Counted from the stretch's first letter, positions 20,674 through 33,094 are shown. The stretch is DNA of 64,000 nucleotides from Rosenbergiella gaditana (GCF_018494065.1 NZ_JABBFR010000002.1:62001-126000), one strand, 5' to 3'. The notes: generated by a model from the sequence alone, not told the origin. Program-made: numbers and translations.

Positions 20674-21843
20674 ATGCAACATCCGAAACTCTTCTTCGTT
20701 TACCTCGCCCTGCTAAGCATGCTGGGTTTTCTGGCAACAGATATGTATCTCCCTGCCTTTACCGCCATGCAAGACTATTTAGGAACCACCGCCAATATGG
20801 TCAGTGCTAGCCTCAGTCTATTCTTAGCGGGATTCTGTTGTGCACAGCTATTTTGGGGCCCTCTGTCGGATAAAATTGGCCGCCGAACCGTGTTGGTTTA
20901 TGGTCTTTCTCTTTTTACCTTGAGTTGTCTAGCCGTCGTATGGGTGACCGATGCTCGGGTGTTATTAGCACTGAGATTTCTTCAAGCCTGTGGTGTCTGC
21001 GCCGCTGCAGTATGTTGGCAGTCCTTAGTGCTTGATCACTTTCCCAAAGAAAAAGCCCATAAAATGTTCGCGGCGATCATGCCATTGGTCGCGCTCTCAC
21101 CCGCACTTGCACCGCTGATTGGTGCCTGGCTGATCACCCATTTTGACTGGCAAGCAATATTTGGCACGTTAACGTTAATCAGTACACTGTTACTGGGCCT
21201 CACCTTTTATTTACTTCCAGCACAACAGTTAGTGTCGTCAAAAGCGACCGGGCACCTGCCATATAAAACATTACTCTCGCAGCCGCAATTCACTGGTAAT
21301 ATTCTTATTTATGCAGCCTGTTCTGCAAGTTTCTTCGCTTGGCTAACCGGTTCTCCTTTTATCATGGGACAATTGGGATTGAGTCCGAGCGAAATTGGAT
21401 TGAGCTATATTCCGCAAACCGTGACTTTTTTAATCGGTGGTTTTGGTTGTCGTGCCTTATTAAACCGTTTTAACGGCGAGCAACTATTACCTTGGTTACT
21501 CCTTTTTTATCTGGGTAGTGTCTTGGCTTTACTGGTTAGCGGATTATGGATGACACCTTCGCTCTGGCTTTTGCTTACCCCTTTTAGTGTGATGGCCATG
21601 TCTAACGGCGCTATCTACCCGATCGTTGTATCGAAAGCGTTAAAAGCCTTTCCTGAGCACAGCGGTAAAGCCGCTTCAGTACAGAACTTTACACAACTTG
21701 GCGTATGTTTTTTGTATAGCCTATGGGTTTCTTCACAAATCGATCACGTGTTGAGTATTACCGTTATCGCCATGGCAACCACTGTCGTCTTGGCACTAAT
21801 TGGCTATTTTTACCAAGCGTCTACCGAAAGAACGTCTCGCTAA
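20674..21843 (+). CDS. punC: Purine nucleoside transporter PunC (Bcr/CflA-type MFS)
   Basis: A 389-residue major facilitator with 12 predicted membrane segments. It has the family motif TDMYLPAF in helix 1 and GPLSDKIGRRTV in the first cytoplasmic loop. E. coli PunC (formerly YdhC, 403 residues) is reported to import purine nucleosides such as adenosine under PunR control. AGGAC lies before the ATG. A perfect 13-base inverted repeat lies 37 bases after the stop. Confidence 0.93.
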   Translation: MQHPKLFFVYLALLSMLGFLATDMYLPAFTAMQDYLGTTANMVSASLSLFLAGFCCAQLFWGPLSDKIGRRTVLVYGLSLFTLSCLAVVWVTDARVLLALRFLQACGVCAAAVCWQSLVLDHFPKEKAHKMFAAIMPLVALSPALAPLIGAWLITHFDWQAIFGTLTLISTLLLGLTFYLLPAQQLVSSKATGHLPYKTLLSQPQFTGNILIYAACSASFFAWLTGSPFIMGQLGLSPSEIGLSYIPQTVTFLIGGFGCRALLNRFNGEQLLPWLLLFYLGSVLALLVSGLWMTPSLWLLLTPFSVMAMSNGAIYPIVVSKALKAFPEHSGKAASVQNFTQLGVCFLYSLWVSSQIDHVLSITVIAMATTVVLALIGYFYQASTERTSR

Positions 21844-21880
21844 CCGGTTTTTCCTTCGCCCTATATTCCCTATTGAACTC

Positions 21881-21911
21881 TACCGAAGTCAGTCCTATAC
21901 TGACTTCGGTA
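21881..21911. repeat. Perfect 13-bp inverted repeat between punC and cfa
   Basis: TACCGAAGTCAGT and its exact reverse complement flank the loop CCTAT. No T run follows on either strand, so it is not a classic intrinsic terminator, although it could end or stabilise the punC message. Confidence 0.75.
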
Positions 21912-22054
21912 GCCGACGTATTACAAAACTTTACGCTACCACCTCATTATAAAAATAATTAGTTGTCACTGATGAATAGCTGTTTACTTTTCTAGGGAAA
22001 GTTATGCAACCGCTCCCAAGCGTAGTGTGTTATTTAAACAGGTGATATACGCAT

Positions 22055-23203
22055 ATGTCCACGTCATATATAGAAGAAATTAATTTAAAAGAAGATCATT
22101 GGTTTCGTATTGCACAGGAGCTACTCGATCGTGCTGATGTTCAGATTAACGGTTCAAGAGCTGGCGATATACGTGTCGTCAATCAGCAATTTTTCAAACG
22201 AGTATTACAAGAAGGTTCTTTAGGCTTAGGTGAAAGTTATATGGATGGTTGGTGGGAATGCGACCGTCTCGATATATTCTTCACAAAAGTTCTCCGTCAT
22301 AAATTGGACCATCAATTACCCCGCCATTTTAAAGATACTTTACGTATTGCGACCGCGAGACTGACGAACCTTCAGTCGAGAAAACGAGCCTGGATTGTTG
22401 GAAAAGAACATTACGATTTAGGTAATGACCTTTTTTCTTTAATGCTCGATCCTTATATGCAGTATTCTTGTGCATATTGGCCTACTGCATCGACACTTGA
22501 AGCGGCTCAAGAGGCTAAACTCGACCTAATTTGTCGTAAATTGCAACTGCAACCCGGGATGACCTTATTAGATATCGGCTGTGGCTGGGGCGGATTGTCG
22601 GAATATGCCGCCAAACATTATCAAGTTAAGGTCAAGGGCGTTACCATCTCTGCCGAACAACAGAAAATGGCTCAGCAACGTTGTGCAGGTTTGGATGTCG
22701 AAATATTACTGCAAGATTATCGCGATCTGCATGAGCAATTTGATCGGATCGTGTCTGTCGGGATGTTCGAGCATGTTGGTCCAAAAAATTATGCCACGTA
22801 TTTTGATGTGGCAGCCAGAAACCTCAAGCCTGATGGACTCTTTGTGCTCCATACCATAGGGTCCAATCATACAGACCTCAATGTTGACCCTTGGATTGAT
22901 AAATACATTTTCCCCAACGGTTGCTTACCATCAGTCAAACATATTGCAGAATACAGTGAACCGCATTTTGTCATGGAAGATTGGCATAATTTTGGACCGG
23001 ACTACGATAAAACGTTAATGGCATGGTATGACCGTTTTCTTGCCGCGTGGCCTGAACTTTCACAACGTTATGACCCGCGCTTTAAACGTATGTTTACCTA
23101 TTATCTTAATGCTTGCGCAGGAGCGTTTCGTTCTCGTGATATTCAGTTATGGCAAGTCGTGTTCAGTCGCGGTCTTGACGGCGGGCTGCGCGTGGCACGC
23201 TGA
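22055..23203 (+). CDS. cfa: Cyclopropane-fatty-acyl-phospholipid synthase
   Basis: A 382-residue SAM-dependent methyltransferase acting on unsaturated acyl chains of membrane phospholipids; the length equals E. coli Cfa. The SAM-binding motif LLDIGCGWGGLSEYAA is at about residues 170-185, and later catalytic segments SVGMFEHVGPKNY and FSRGLDGGLRVAR are conserved. A 211-base gap with the punC hairpin precedes it. It shares a bidirectional terminator with ribE. Confidence 0.98.
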   Translation: MSTSYIEEINLKEDHWFRIAQELLDRADVQINGSRAGDIRVVNQQFFKRVLQEGSLGLGESYMDGWWECDRLDIFFTKVLRHKLDHQLPRHFKDTLRIATARLTNLQSRKRAWIVGKEHYDLGNDLFSLMLDPYMQYSCAYWPTASTLEAAQEAKLDLICRKLQLQPGMTLLDIGCGWGGLSEYAAKHYQVKVKGVTISAEQQKMAQQRCAGLDVEILLQDYRDLHEQFDRIVSVGMFEHVGPKNYATYFDVAARNLKPDGLFVLHTIGSNHTDLNVDPWIDKYIFPNGCLPSVKHIAEYSEPHFVMEDWHNFGPDYDKTLMAWYDRFLAAWPELSQRYDPRFKRMFTYYLNACAGAFRSRDIQLWQVVFSRGLDGGLRVAR

Positions 23204-23205
23204 AT

Positions 23206-23240
23206 AAAAAAAGCTCCTTTCACACTCAGGAGCTTTTTTA
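23206..23240. terminator. Bidirectional terminator between cfa and ribE
   Basis: An A run, GCTCCT, loop, AGGAGC and a T run serve both convergent genes. Confidence 0.93.
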
Positions 23241-23243
23241 CCG

Positions 23244-23852
23244 TTACTTTTTATGCAGCATTCTTTCCACTGTATCAACGATGGCCTGAGTCTGTGTATC
23301 AATTTCAATATTGACACTGTCACCTAATTTACGATCAGACAATAATGTCCGCTCTAACGTTTCAGGGATAAGATGTACGCAGAAGCGCCGCTCAGTCACA
23401 TCACCTATGGTCAAACTACAGCCATCAACTCCAATAAAGCCTTTATGCAGCACATACTTCATTAAACTGGGATCATTAATCTCAAACCAGACCTCCCGGT
23501 TGTGCTCAGATTGAATAATTTTACTCACTGAGGCTTGTGCCATAATATGGCCGGACATCAAGTGCCCACCGATTTCGTCTGAAAATTTAGCCGCACGCTC
23601 AATGTTAACTCGGTCACCGACCGATAACTGTCCCAAATTCGTGACGCGGAGCGTTTCTTTGATCAGGTCAAAACTTACTGTATTGCCCTTTATTTCAGTA
23701 ACAGTTAGGCAACACCCATTATGCGCCACCGAAGCACCAATTTGTAATGCCTCTAGCCACGCTGGCGGAAACATCACTTTATGCGTGCGAAACAGTGGTT
23801 GTTCATCGATTTCAATAATTTCAGCGGTGCCGAGCACAATACCAGTAAACAT
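23244..23852 (-). CDS. ribC: Riboflavin synthase, alpha chain
   Basis: A 202-residue enzyme (gene called ribC in E. coli, ribE elsewhere) joining two lumazine molecules into riboflavin. It has the two similar beta-barrel halves of the family: MFTGIV...[15 protein letters not shown] and ...GGHLMSGHI...[13 protein letters not shown]. The ATG at 23852 ([12 protein letters not shown]) has GGGGGAAG upstream and matches all family members, so the longer frame is rejected. It is 11 residues shorter than the E. coli protein, at the C-terminus. No FMN riboswitch is visible. Confidence 0.97.
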   Translation of the reverse strand: MFTGIVLGTAEIIEIDEQPLFRTHKVMFPPAWLEALQIGASVAHNGCCLTVTEIKGNTVSFDLIKETLRVTNLGQLSVGDRVNIERAAKFSDEIGGHLMSGHIMAQASVSKIIQSEHNREVWFEINDPSLMKYVLHKGFIGVDGCSLTIGDVTERRFCVHLIPETLERTLLSDRKLGDSVNIEIDTQTQAIVDTVERMLHKK

Positions 23853-24012
23853 CTCTTCCCCCTTATTTTGCTTCAGATTATCACATATTGCGGCATGAAC
23901 ATGACTGGCTGGTGCCATAAGAGAAAATAATTATCCTTTTCTTCTTTATGTATGTAGGGAGTTCGGCGATGATAGCCTGAGATTGGGATAATAATTGAGT
24001 TAAGGATATCCA

Positions 24013-25386
24013 GTGCAGAAATATTTTAAAGAAGCTAAACAGTTACTGGTGCTAGCTATCCCTGTCATTTTGTCACAAACCTCGCAAACGGCGATGGGGT
24101 TCGTTGATACAACAATGGCTGGTTCTGTTAGTGCTACCGATATGGCGGCGGTTGCGATCGGTACGTCAATATGGTTACCCGTTATTTTGTTCGCATTAGG
24201 CGTATTAATGGCAATTACACCCACAATTGCTCATTTAGCTGGCTCGGGACGTAGGAATAAAGTCGGGGATCATGTTCAACAAGGTTTATGGCTTGCTGCA
24301 TTCCTTTCAATTTTAGTGATTGCCATTATTTGGAATGCCGGAATATTTATTCGAGCAATGTCAGGAATCGATCCCAAAATGGCGGATATTGCCGAGCGTT
24401 ACCTGCATGCATTGATGTGGGGCGCACCAGGGTTTCTCTTCTTCCAAGTCATTCGCGACCAATGTGATGGCTTATCGAAGACGAAGCCAAGTATGGTCTT
24501 TGGTTTTATCGGCTTACTGTGCAATATCCCTATCAACTACATCTTTATTTATGGCCATTTTGGTATGCCTGCACTGGGTGGTGTTGGCTGTGGTGTCGCC
24601 ACCGCCTCCGTCTATTGGATGATGTTTTTTGGCCTGTGGTTATGGACAAAAAAATCTCGTAGCCTGCAAGATATCCGCCCCACCGCTCGCTGGGCTAAAC
24701 CAAACTTTACCGTTATAGGTCGGATTATCACGCTTGGATTGCCCATTGCCTCTGCCCTATTTTTTGAAGTGACACTTTTTGCCGTTGTGGCAATATTAGT
24801 CTCTCCCCTAGGTGTTGTTGAGGTAGCAGGTCACCAAATTGCGCTGAATTTTAGCTCTTTAATGTTTGTTATCCCGCTATCAATGGGAATCGCTAGCACA
24901 ATCCGAGTAGGCTACCAGTTGGGCCGTGGTTCAACTCAAGGTGCACAAGTGGCCGCATGGACATCTCAAGCCGTCGGGTTATGTTTTGTCTGCTGTACGG
25001 CGATTGTCACAGTAGTGTTCCGCCATGATATTGCTCGGTTATACAATGATGACCCTGCTGTTGTCACACTCGCGGGGCAATTGATGTTTCTCGCTGCTAT
25101 TTATCAATGCTCAGACAGTGTACAAGTGATTGGGAGCGGAATATTACGAGGCTATAAAGATACTCGTGCTATTTTCTTTATTACTTTTATTGCTTATTGG
25201 CTATTGGGATTACCCTGCGGCTATATTCTGGCACTCACGGATATGGTTGTACCGCGAATGGGACCTGCAGGCTTCTGGTGTGGCTTTATCATCGGTTTAA
25301 CCTCCGCGGCGATAATGATGGTTCTACGTATCATTACTCTGCAGAAAAAACCTACTGATGTGATTTTAACGCGTGCAAGCCGGTAA
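24013..25386 (+). CDS. mdtK: Multidrug efflux protein MdtK (MATE family)
   Basis: A 457-residue, 12-helix MATE-family cation-coupled exporter of drugs such as fluoroquinolones. It begins with GTG ([34 protein letters not shown]); as far as I recall, the E. coli gene also starts with GTG at this place. AAGGA lies upstream. It is divergent from ribE, as in E. coli. A tRNA-Val gene follows, also as in E. coli where valV-valW occur here. Confidence 0.97.
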   Translation: MQKYFKEAKQLLVLAIPVILSQTSQTAMGFVDTTMAGSVSATDMAAVAIGTSIWLPVILFALGVLMAITPTIAHLAGSGRRNKVGDHVQQGLWLAAFLSILVIAIIWNAGIFIRAMSGIDPKMADIAERYLHALMWGAPGFLFFQVIRDQCDGLSKTKPSMVFGFIGLLCNIPINYIFIYGHFGMPALGGVGCGVATASVYWMMFFGLWLWTKKSRSLQDIRPTARWAKPNFTVIGRIITLGLPIASALFFEVTLFAVVAILVSPLGVVEVAGHQIALNFSSLMFVIPLSMGIASTIRVGYQLGRGSTQGAQVAAWTSQAVGLCFVCCTAIVTVVFRHDIARLYNDDPAVVTLAGQLMFLAAIYQCSDSVQVIGSGILRGYKDTRAIFFITFIAYWLLGLPCGYILALTDMVVPRMGPAGFWCGFIIGLTSAAIMMVLRIITLQKKPTDVILTRASR

Positions 25387-25518
25387 AAAGTGCTTTAAAC
25401 GATTAAAATTTCCACTCAGTGATTAGATGTCAACCATTTAGCAGGTATTTATTGTTTTCTGCTTGCCAGTCGCTAAGGATGCCGTTAATATTCGTCCCGC
25501 TGTAGCAATGCAGCGTGT

Positions 25519-25595
25519 GCGTCCGTAGCTCAGTTGGTTAGAGCACCACCTTGACATGGTGGGGGTCGGTGGTTCGAGTCCACTCGGACGCACCA
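25519..25595 (+). tRNA. tRNA-Val (anticodon GAC)
   Basis: A 77-base tRNA with encoded CCA. The acceptor arms GCGTCCG and CGGACGC pair fully. The anticodon arm CCACC-TTGACAT-GGTGG carries GAC, and the T arm contains GGTTCGAGTCC. E. coli has two copies (valV, valW) after mdtK; only one is present here. Confidence 0.98.
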
Positions 25596-25946
25596 TAAAT
25601 CATCGTCAACTTCATTAATTCCTCATTTTCCTTTTTATATTATATTTATCTTAATAAATAATTATTATTTTGTTGTTGTTGTCATTTACTTTAACAAGTC
25701 ATTACAATTACCTTCTAAAATTTATTATTAAAGTAATGAGTAACTTTAAATACCCTCCCCTTTGATATCAGCACGTAATAATTCTATTTTAGTGATCTTC
25801 ATCCCACATAGTTAATTGTTAGCAAGCCTTTTTAGCTTAAGCAGGTTAAATTTTACCTCTCATCTTTAGCGAAATAACTATCAGCCATAATTCTCTGACT
25901 TTGGCTGAACTTAAGTCAGCTCTGCTATAAAATTAAAGGATGAATT
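25596..25946. other. Intergenic region tRNA-Val to treB (351 bases)
   Basis: AT-rich, with no open frame. It holds a weak CRP-like site AGTGA-TCTTCA-TCCCA at 25791-25806 and a dyad GCTGA-N7-TCAGC at 25904-25920. A TATAAA (25926-25931) that could be a -10 element lies right after the dyad. The dyad is a possible operator for the trehalose genes. I see no repeat of the tRNA 3' end that would mark an island boundary. Confidence 0.5.
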
Positions 25947-27371
25947 ATGAGTAAGCTGCATCAAAAGGAAATTGATAGCCTCGTGAAGTTACTCGGCGGG
26001 CAGGATAATATTAATAGTGTCAGCCATTGTATTACACGTCTACGATTAGTACTTAATGACCCAAGCCTAGCCAAACCTAAAGATATTGAAAAACTCTCGA
26101 TGGTAAAGGGATGTTTCACCAATGCAGGTCAATTTCAGGTCGTTATTGGACCGCAGGTAAAAGAATATTATCAAGGCTTAATGGATACCCTTGAACTCTC
26201 AAGCTCAGATAAATCCTCTATTCGTCAGGCGGCTCGGAAAAATATGTCTTTTTCAGAAGCCGCCTTTTCCCATATTGCTGAAATATTTTTCCCTCTGCTT
26301 CCTGCATTAATTAGCGGTGGCCTTATATTAGGGTTTAGGAATATTATTGGCGATATTCCATTCAGTCATGGTCTGACTCTCGCTCAGCAGTATCCCGTTT
26401 GGCAAACGATTTATGAATTACTTTGGTTACCCGGCGAAGCTATTTTTATGTTTTTACCGGTCGCTGTATGTTGGTCAACGGTATCTAAAATGAAAGGTAC
26501 ACCAATATTAGGCATTATATTGGGCATTACCTTAGTTTCCCCCCAATTGATGAACTCTTATTCATTAGGTCAGCAAATTCCTGAAATCTGGGATTTTGGC
26601 TGGTTTAGTGTGGAGAAAGTGGGTTATCAAGCGCAAGTCATTCCTTCAATACTTGCGGGTATGATGTTAGCCCTGATTGAACGCCAGCTAACCCGTATTG
26701 TTCCTCTATCCTTAAATTTGGTGTTAGTGCCAGTGACTTCATTACTGTTGGCTATCCCACTGGCCCATGCTGTGATTGGGCCTTTCGGTCGTTTACTCGG
26801 GGAAGGCGTGGCATTTATCGTACAGTATGTCATGACGGGAAGCTTAGCACCAATTGGCGCAGCGCTTTTCGGTTTCCTCTATGCACCCTTAGTAATCACT
26901 GGCATCCATCAAACTACCATAGCCATTGATATGCAGATGATTCAAAGCATGGGTGGCACACCGGTATGGCCATTGATTGCGCTATCGAATATCGCTCAGG
27001 CCTCAGCGGTGATTGGGACGATCCTTAGGGATAAACGTCGACAACAGCGGGAGGTTGCGATTCCCGCAGCGATAGCGGCTTATCTTGGCGTGACTGAACC
27101 TGCAATGTATGGCGTGAACTTGAAGTCCCGATACCCGATGCTTTGCGCAATGATCGGTTCAGCACTCGCCGGTTTGGTTTGTGGCTTCAATCAGGTGCTA
27201 GCCAATGGTATTGGTGTCGGTGGTCTGCCCGGCATCCTATCTATTCAACCGCAATTTTGGCTAACATTTTTCTTCGCCATGATTATCGCTATCGCCGTAC
27301 CGATAATTCTAACCTTGTTGTACGCTAATTACCTGAGCCGTCGGCAACACAATCTGTCTGTCGAGGAGTAA
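25947..27371 (+). CDS. treB: Trehalose-specific PTS permease, EIIBC
   Basis: A 474-residue phosphotransferase permease. The N-terminal EIIB domain has the phosphorylated cysteine Cys28 in SHCITRLR. The EIIC domain then has about ten membrane segments with FFPLLPALISGGLILGFRNIIGD, GIHQTT and VTEPAMYG motifs. It aligns with E. coli TreB (473 residues) throughout. It imports trehalose as trehalose 6-phosphate, which TreC splits. AAAGGA precedes the ATG. In E. coli treB is at another locus with treR; no treR is here. Confidence 0.96.
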   Translation: MSKLHQKEIDSLVKLLGGQDNINSVSHCITRLRLVLNDPSLAKPKDIEKLSMVKGCFTNAGQFQVVIGPQVKEYYQGLMDTLELSSSDKSSIRQAARKNMSFSEAAFSHIAEIFFPLLPALISGGLILGFRNIIGDIPFSHGLTLAQQYPVWQTIYELLWLPGEAIFMFLPVAVCWSTVSKMKGTPILGIILGITLVSPQLMNSYSLGQQIPEIWDFGWFSVEKVGYQAQVIPSILAGMMLALIERQLTRIVPLSLNLVLVPVTSLLLAIPLAHAVIGPFGRLLGEGVAFIVQYVMTGSLAPIGAALFGFLYAPLVITGIHQTTIAIDMQMIQSMGGTPVWPLIALSNIAQASAVIGTILRDKRRQQREVAIPAAIAAYLGVTEPAMYGVNLKSRYPMLCAMIGSALAGLVCGFNQVLANGIGVGGLPGILSIQPQFWLTFFFAMIIAIAVPIILTLLYANYLSRRQHNLSVEE

Positions 27372-27413
27372 GTCCCTCATCAATCAGGCAGAATATCAAG
27401 GAGGCGTTGTACC

Positions 27414-29078
27414 ATGGAACAAAAATGGTCTCAGAATAAAGTGGTTTATCAAATTTACCCTAAGAGTTTTCAAGATACGACCGACAATGGAATTGGCGAT
27501 TTAGTGGGTATTATTCAACGACTGGATTATTTGCAGTTTCTCGGCGTCGATATTATTTGGTTAACGCCTATCTACCCTTCTCCTCAAGTAGATAATGGGT
27601 ACGATATTAGTGATTATTATAATATAGACCCCCTTTACGGCTCTATGGCCGATTTTGAAAACCTTGTCCAACAAGCGCACCTAAGAAATATGCTCATTAT
27701 GATGGATATGGTGTTCAACCATACTTCAACTGAGCATCCTTGGTTTATACAAGCTTGCGATCCCAAGAGTCAATGGCATCCTTTTTATATTTGGCAGGAG
27801 GCCTCAGCTGAAGGGCTACCCACTAATTGGGTTTCTAAATTTGGGGGGAGTGCTTGGCAATGGCAAGAAAGAACCGGTAAGTACTATTTACACCTATTCA
27901 GCCCACAGCAAGCTGATCTGAATTGGGATCATCCACCGGTGCGTCAAGCCATCAAAGATATCTGTCAATTTTGGGCTGCTAAAGGCGTTGATGCATTTCG
28001 ATTGGATGTCGTTAATCTTATTTCCAAACCCTCTGAATTTCTTGATGACCCCAGTGGGGATGGTCGAAAATTCTATACCGACGGTCCTAAGGTGCATCAG
28101 TACTTGCAGGAAATTAGCCGTGATGTATTTCAGCCTCTAGGCCTGATCACGGTGGGGGAAATGTCTTCCACATCCTTACAGCATTGCCAGCAGTATGCAG
28201 CGCTCGATAATCGCGAGCTCACCATGGTCTTTAATTTTCATCATTTAAAGGTAGATTATTCTGAGGGTAATAAGTGGAGTTTAGCCCCCCCTGACTTTTT
28301 AGAACTAAAGCAGGTTTTCAGTTACTGGCAACAGGGAATGCATCGACGGGCAAATAGTGCGATTTTTTGGGGTAATCATGATCAGCCCCGCGTTGTTTCA
28401 CGATTCGGCGAAGATAAAGACTACCGCGTCACCTCAGCGAAAATGCTTGCCATGATACTTTATGGTATGCAAGGCACCCCTTATATTTTTCAAGGCGAAG
28501 AGATCGGTATGACCAATGCTGGTTTTACAGATATTTCTCAGTATCGCGATATTGAAAGCCTCTCTATGTATACTGAACACTGTAATCGTGGCATCCCTGC
28601 AGCTGAATCACTGGCGATTCTTGCCACTAAATCTCGTGACAATAGCCGAACCCCAATGCAGTGGAACAATGAACTCTACGCCGGGTTTAGTCGTACCGCA
28701 CCATGGATCTCCCTCAACCCAAATTATCGTCAAATCAATGTCGCTGCCGCAATCGCCGATCCGGATTCTATTCTACATACCTATCGCGCACTTATTCACT
28801 TACGCAAGCAGTACCAGATTATTCAGTTAGGTGACTATCTTGATCTACTCCCAGAACATCCAAAAATTTGGTGCTATCGGCGGCGTTGGAATAATCAAAT
28901 ACTGTTGGTCGTCGCCAATCTAACGACCCAATCCGTCGATTGGTCTCCGCCAAACTTCGGTCATCACTCACAGTATCAACTGCTGTGGGCAAATTATCCT
29001 ACAGTCACTGATGCCCCGACTGCAGGTCCGTTAAAAGCGTATCAAGCCGCATGGTGGCTATGGACAGAGAATAATTAA
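27414..29078 (+). CDS. treC: Trehalose-6-phosphate hydrolase (phospho-alpha-glucosidase)
   Basis: A 554-residue GH13 enzyme hydrolysing trehalose 6-phosphate to glucose and glucose 6-phosphate. Catalytic residues sit in the nucleophile segment FRLDVVN, the acid/base segment VGEMSS and the third acid NHDQPR. DMVFNHTS is the first conserved GH13 region. The E. coli protein has 551 residues. AAGGAGG is 8 bases before the ATG, and the gap from treB is 42 bases, so the two are co-transcribed. Confidence 0.97.
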   Translation: MEQKWSQNKVVYQIYPKSFQDTTDNGIGDLVGIIQRLDYLQFLGVDIIWLTPIYPSPQVDNGYDISDYYNIDPLYGSMADFENLVQQAHLRNMLIMMDMVFNHTSTEHPWFIQACDPKSQWHPFYIWQEASAEGLPTNWVSKFGGSAWQWQERTGKYYLHLFSPQQADLNWDHPPVRQAIKDICQFWAAKGVDAFRLDVVNLISKPSEFLDDPSGDGRKFYTDGPKVHQYLQEISRDVFQPLGLITVGEMSSTSLQHCQQYAALDNRELTMVFNFHHLKVDYSEGNKWSLAPPDFLELKQVFSYWQQGMHRRANSAIFWGNHDQPRVVSRFGEDKDYRVTSAKMLAMILYGMQGTPYIFQGEEIGMTNAGFTDISQYRDIESLSMYTEHCNRGIPAAESLAILATKSRDNSRTPMQWNNELYAGFSRTAPWISLNPNYRQINVAAAIADPDSILHTYRALIHLRKQYQIIQLGDYLDLLPEHPKIWCYRRRWNNQILLVVANLTTQSVDWSPPNFGHHSQYQLLWANYPTVTDAPTAGPLKAYQAAWWLWTENN

Positions 29079-29178
29079 TCCGGTGAGGCAGACTCAGGGC
29101 GCATGAAGCCATGCTCTCAACCTCTACGGGTGTATCGCTAGTGCTGGTATTTTAATGTTCTATTGACCTCAGGAGTGA

Positions 29179-30471
<1,293 letters not shown>

Positions 30472-30626
30472 TGGGTGGGTAGCACTAGTTTAGCAACTGT
30501 TTCCTCCCCATCTTACAGTGGGTAGCCTCTCGAGCTGACTCCCAGTGAAAGCATACCGGGAGGCTACAATTCATTGAGAGGTATCATTATTTTATTATTT
30601 GTCGTACTGGCCTTAGCGAATTCTGT

Positions 30627-30655
30627 TTGGTTTCCGGGCACTAAGTGACTATAAT
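30627..30655 (+). promoter_or_regulatory. Promoter of pykF
   Basis: The -35 element TTGGTT and consensus -10 element TATAAT are separated by 17 bases. No other strong promoter is visible before pykF. Confidence 0.75.
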
Positions 30656-30668
30656 ATGGATGTTACCC

Positions 30669-30682
30669 ACTGAAAAGGTCTT
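30669..30682 (+). promoter_or_regulatory. Candidate Cra (FruR) operator
   Basis: ACTGAAAAGGTCTT fits the Cra consensus RSTGAAWCSNTHHW with one mismatch. It starts about 14 bases after the -10 element, a repressing position. Cra repression of pykF is known in E. coli. Confidence 0.5.
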
Positions 30683-30905
30683 TACGAATAACGTGATAAG
30701 GTCCTTAACGTACAGAGTGTGCTTCACTCAACATTTTTTTAGCCCTATGCGTATAGCCTACTCCTACGCATGCTGCTTCCTTCGTTTTAAAGATCTCTTT
30801 TTCAATCCAAAGAATTCGTTCTACTCCGCCCTAGAAGTATTCCCAGCGGGTGCCGTTCGCTTTGCCCCGCACAAGTTCATTCATTTCAACTAATAGACAA
30901 ATATT

Positions 30906-32318
30906 ATGAAAAAGACAAAAATCGTCTGTACCATCGGTCCTAAAACTGAATCAGAAGAGATGCTAACCAAACTGCTTGATGCAGGAATGAACGTTATGCG
31001 TCTGAATTTTTCTCACGGCGATTACGACGAACACGGTCAGCGTATCGCGAATCTGCGTGCAGTAGTGGGTAAAACAGCTCACCATGCGGCGATACTTCTT
31101 GATACCAAAGGCCCTGAAATCCGCACCATGAAGCTTGAAAACGGAAACGATGTTTCCCTTCAAGCTGGTCAAACCTTTACCTTTACGACCGATCAATCGA
31201 TTATTGGTAACCAAGATCGTGTGGCCGTCACCTACTCTGGTTTTGCCGCGGATCTAAGCATTGGTAATACCGTACTGGTCGACGATGGCCTATTAGGTAT
31301 GGAAGTGATAGAAGTCACCGAAAACACCGTAGTCTGTAAAGTGCTTAACAACGGTGATCTCGGTGAGAATAAAGGGGTTAACCTACCCGGCGTTTCAATC
31401 CAGTTACCTGCGCTATCTGAAAAAGATAAACGTGATCTCGTGTTTGGTTGCGAGCAAGGTATCGACTTCGTCGCGGCTTCATTTATCCGTAAACGTTCTG
31501 ATGTGTTGGAGATACGTGAGCACCTTAAACAACATGGCGGCGAGCATATCCAAATCATCTCTAAAATTGAGAACCAAGAAGGCCTCAATAATTTTGATGA
31601 AATTTTAGAAGCGTCAGATGGCATCATGGTAGCACGCGGTGACCTCGGCGTAGAAATCCCTGTTGAAGAAGTTATCTTTGCCCAAAAAATGATGGTGAAG
31701 AAATGTAATCAGGCGCGTAAAGTGGTTATCACTGCGACCCAGATGCTTGATTCAATGATCAAGAATCCTCGCCCTACCCGTGCCGAAGCTGGCGACGTGG
31801 CCAATGCAATTCTCGATGGTACTGACGCGGTAATGCTGTCAGGTGAAAGTGCGAAAGGAAAATATCCTCTTGAAGCGGTCACCATCATGGCGACTATCTG
31901 TCAGCGTACCGATGCCGTAATGAAAAGCCGTATCGACGAGCTCAAAGAAGGTCGTAAACTTCGCATCACTGAAGCGGTATGCCGCGGTGCTGTGGAGACT
32001 GCAGAAAAATTAGCGTCAACGTTAATCATTGTGGCGACTAAAGGCGGTAAATCTGCAAAATCTATTCGCAAATATTTCCCATCGGCCACTATCTTAGCCC
32101 TAACGGACAATGAGACAACCTGTCGCCAATTACTTCTAACCAAAGGGGTTACGACGCATTTTGTTCCTGAAATCACTTCTACCGATGACTTCTACCGTAT
32201 CGGTAAAGAGATCGCGGTAGCGGAAGGTTTCGCTCAGAAAGGTGATGTTGTGGTCATGGTATCCGGTGCATTGGTACCAAGCGGTACGACAAATACCGCT
32301 TCTGTACACATAGTATAG
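30906..32318 (+). CDS. pykF: Pyruvate kinase I (fructose 1,6-bisphosphate-activated)
   Basis: A 470-residue glycolytic enzyme, the same length as E. coli PykF. The N-terminus [16 protein letters not shown] is typical of the type I enzyme. Catalytic Lys lies in ISKIENQEG, the metal/phosphoenolpyruvate loop in [12 protein letters not shown], and the C-terminal effector domain ends in [13 protein letters not shown]. It is followed by a terminator and then lpp, as in E. coli. Confidence 0.98.
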   Translation: MKKTKIVCTIGPKTESEEMLTKLLDAGMNVMRLNFSHGDYDEHGQRIANLRAVVGKTAHHAAILLDTKGPEIRTMKLENGNDVSLQAGQTFTFTTDQSIIGNQDRVAVTYSGFAADLSIGNTVLVDDGLLGMEVIEVTENTVVCKVLNNGDLGENKGVNLPGVSIQLPALSEKDKRDLVFGCEQGIDFVAASFIRKRSDVLEIREHLKQHGGEHIQIISKIENQEGLNNFDEILEASDGIMVARGDLGVEIPVEEVIFAQKMMVKKCNQARKVVITATQMLDSMIKNPRPTRAEAGDVANAILDGTDAVMLSGESAKGKYPLEAVTIMATICQRTDAVMKSRIDELKEGRKLRITEAVCRGAVETAEKLASTLIIVATKGGKSAKSIRKYFPSATILALTDNETTCRQLLLTKGVTTHFVPEITSTDDFYRIGKEIAVAEGFAQKGDVVVMVSGALVPSGTTNTASVHIV

Positions 32319-32334
32319 TCCTTATCAATTTAGT

Positions 32335-32362
32335 AAAGGTCAGGTTTCCTGGCCTTTTTTTT
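32335..32362 (+). terminator. Terminator of pykF
   Basis: AAAGGTCAGG-TTT-CCTGGCC, with one mismatch-type pair, is followed by eight T. Confidence 0.93.
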
Positions 32363-33080
<718 letters not shown>

Positions 33081-33094
33081 GAGTCTTGGACTAG

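Larger units (their letters stand above)
30472..30905 (+). promoter_or_regulatory. pykF promoter and structured leader (434 bases)
   Basis: After the porin stop comes an 8-base stem GTAGCCTC/GAGGCTAC (30522-30567). A good promoter TTGGTT-N17-TATAAT is at 30627-30655. Downstream lies a Cra-like site (30669-30682), a short hairpin GAGTG/CACTC with seven T nearby (30715-30740), and another stem ATGCGTA/TACGCAT (30747-30771). The leader from this promoter would be about 245 bases. An open frame of 82 codons at 30645 overlaps these elements and is not convincing as a gene. Confidence 0.6.

Noticed and set aside
30522..30567. GTAGCCTC/GAGGCTAC stem as porin terminator
   Set aside because: The loop is long (30 bases) and no T run follows, so it is recorded only as part of the leader region.
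30645..30893. 82-codon open frame before pykF
   Set aside because: It overlaps the promoter, Cra-like site and hairpins, has no ribosome site, and its composition (many Cys and Phe) is not protein-like.
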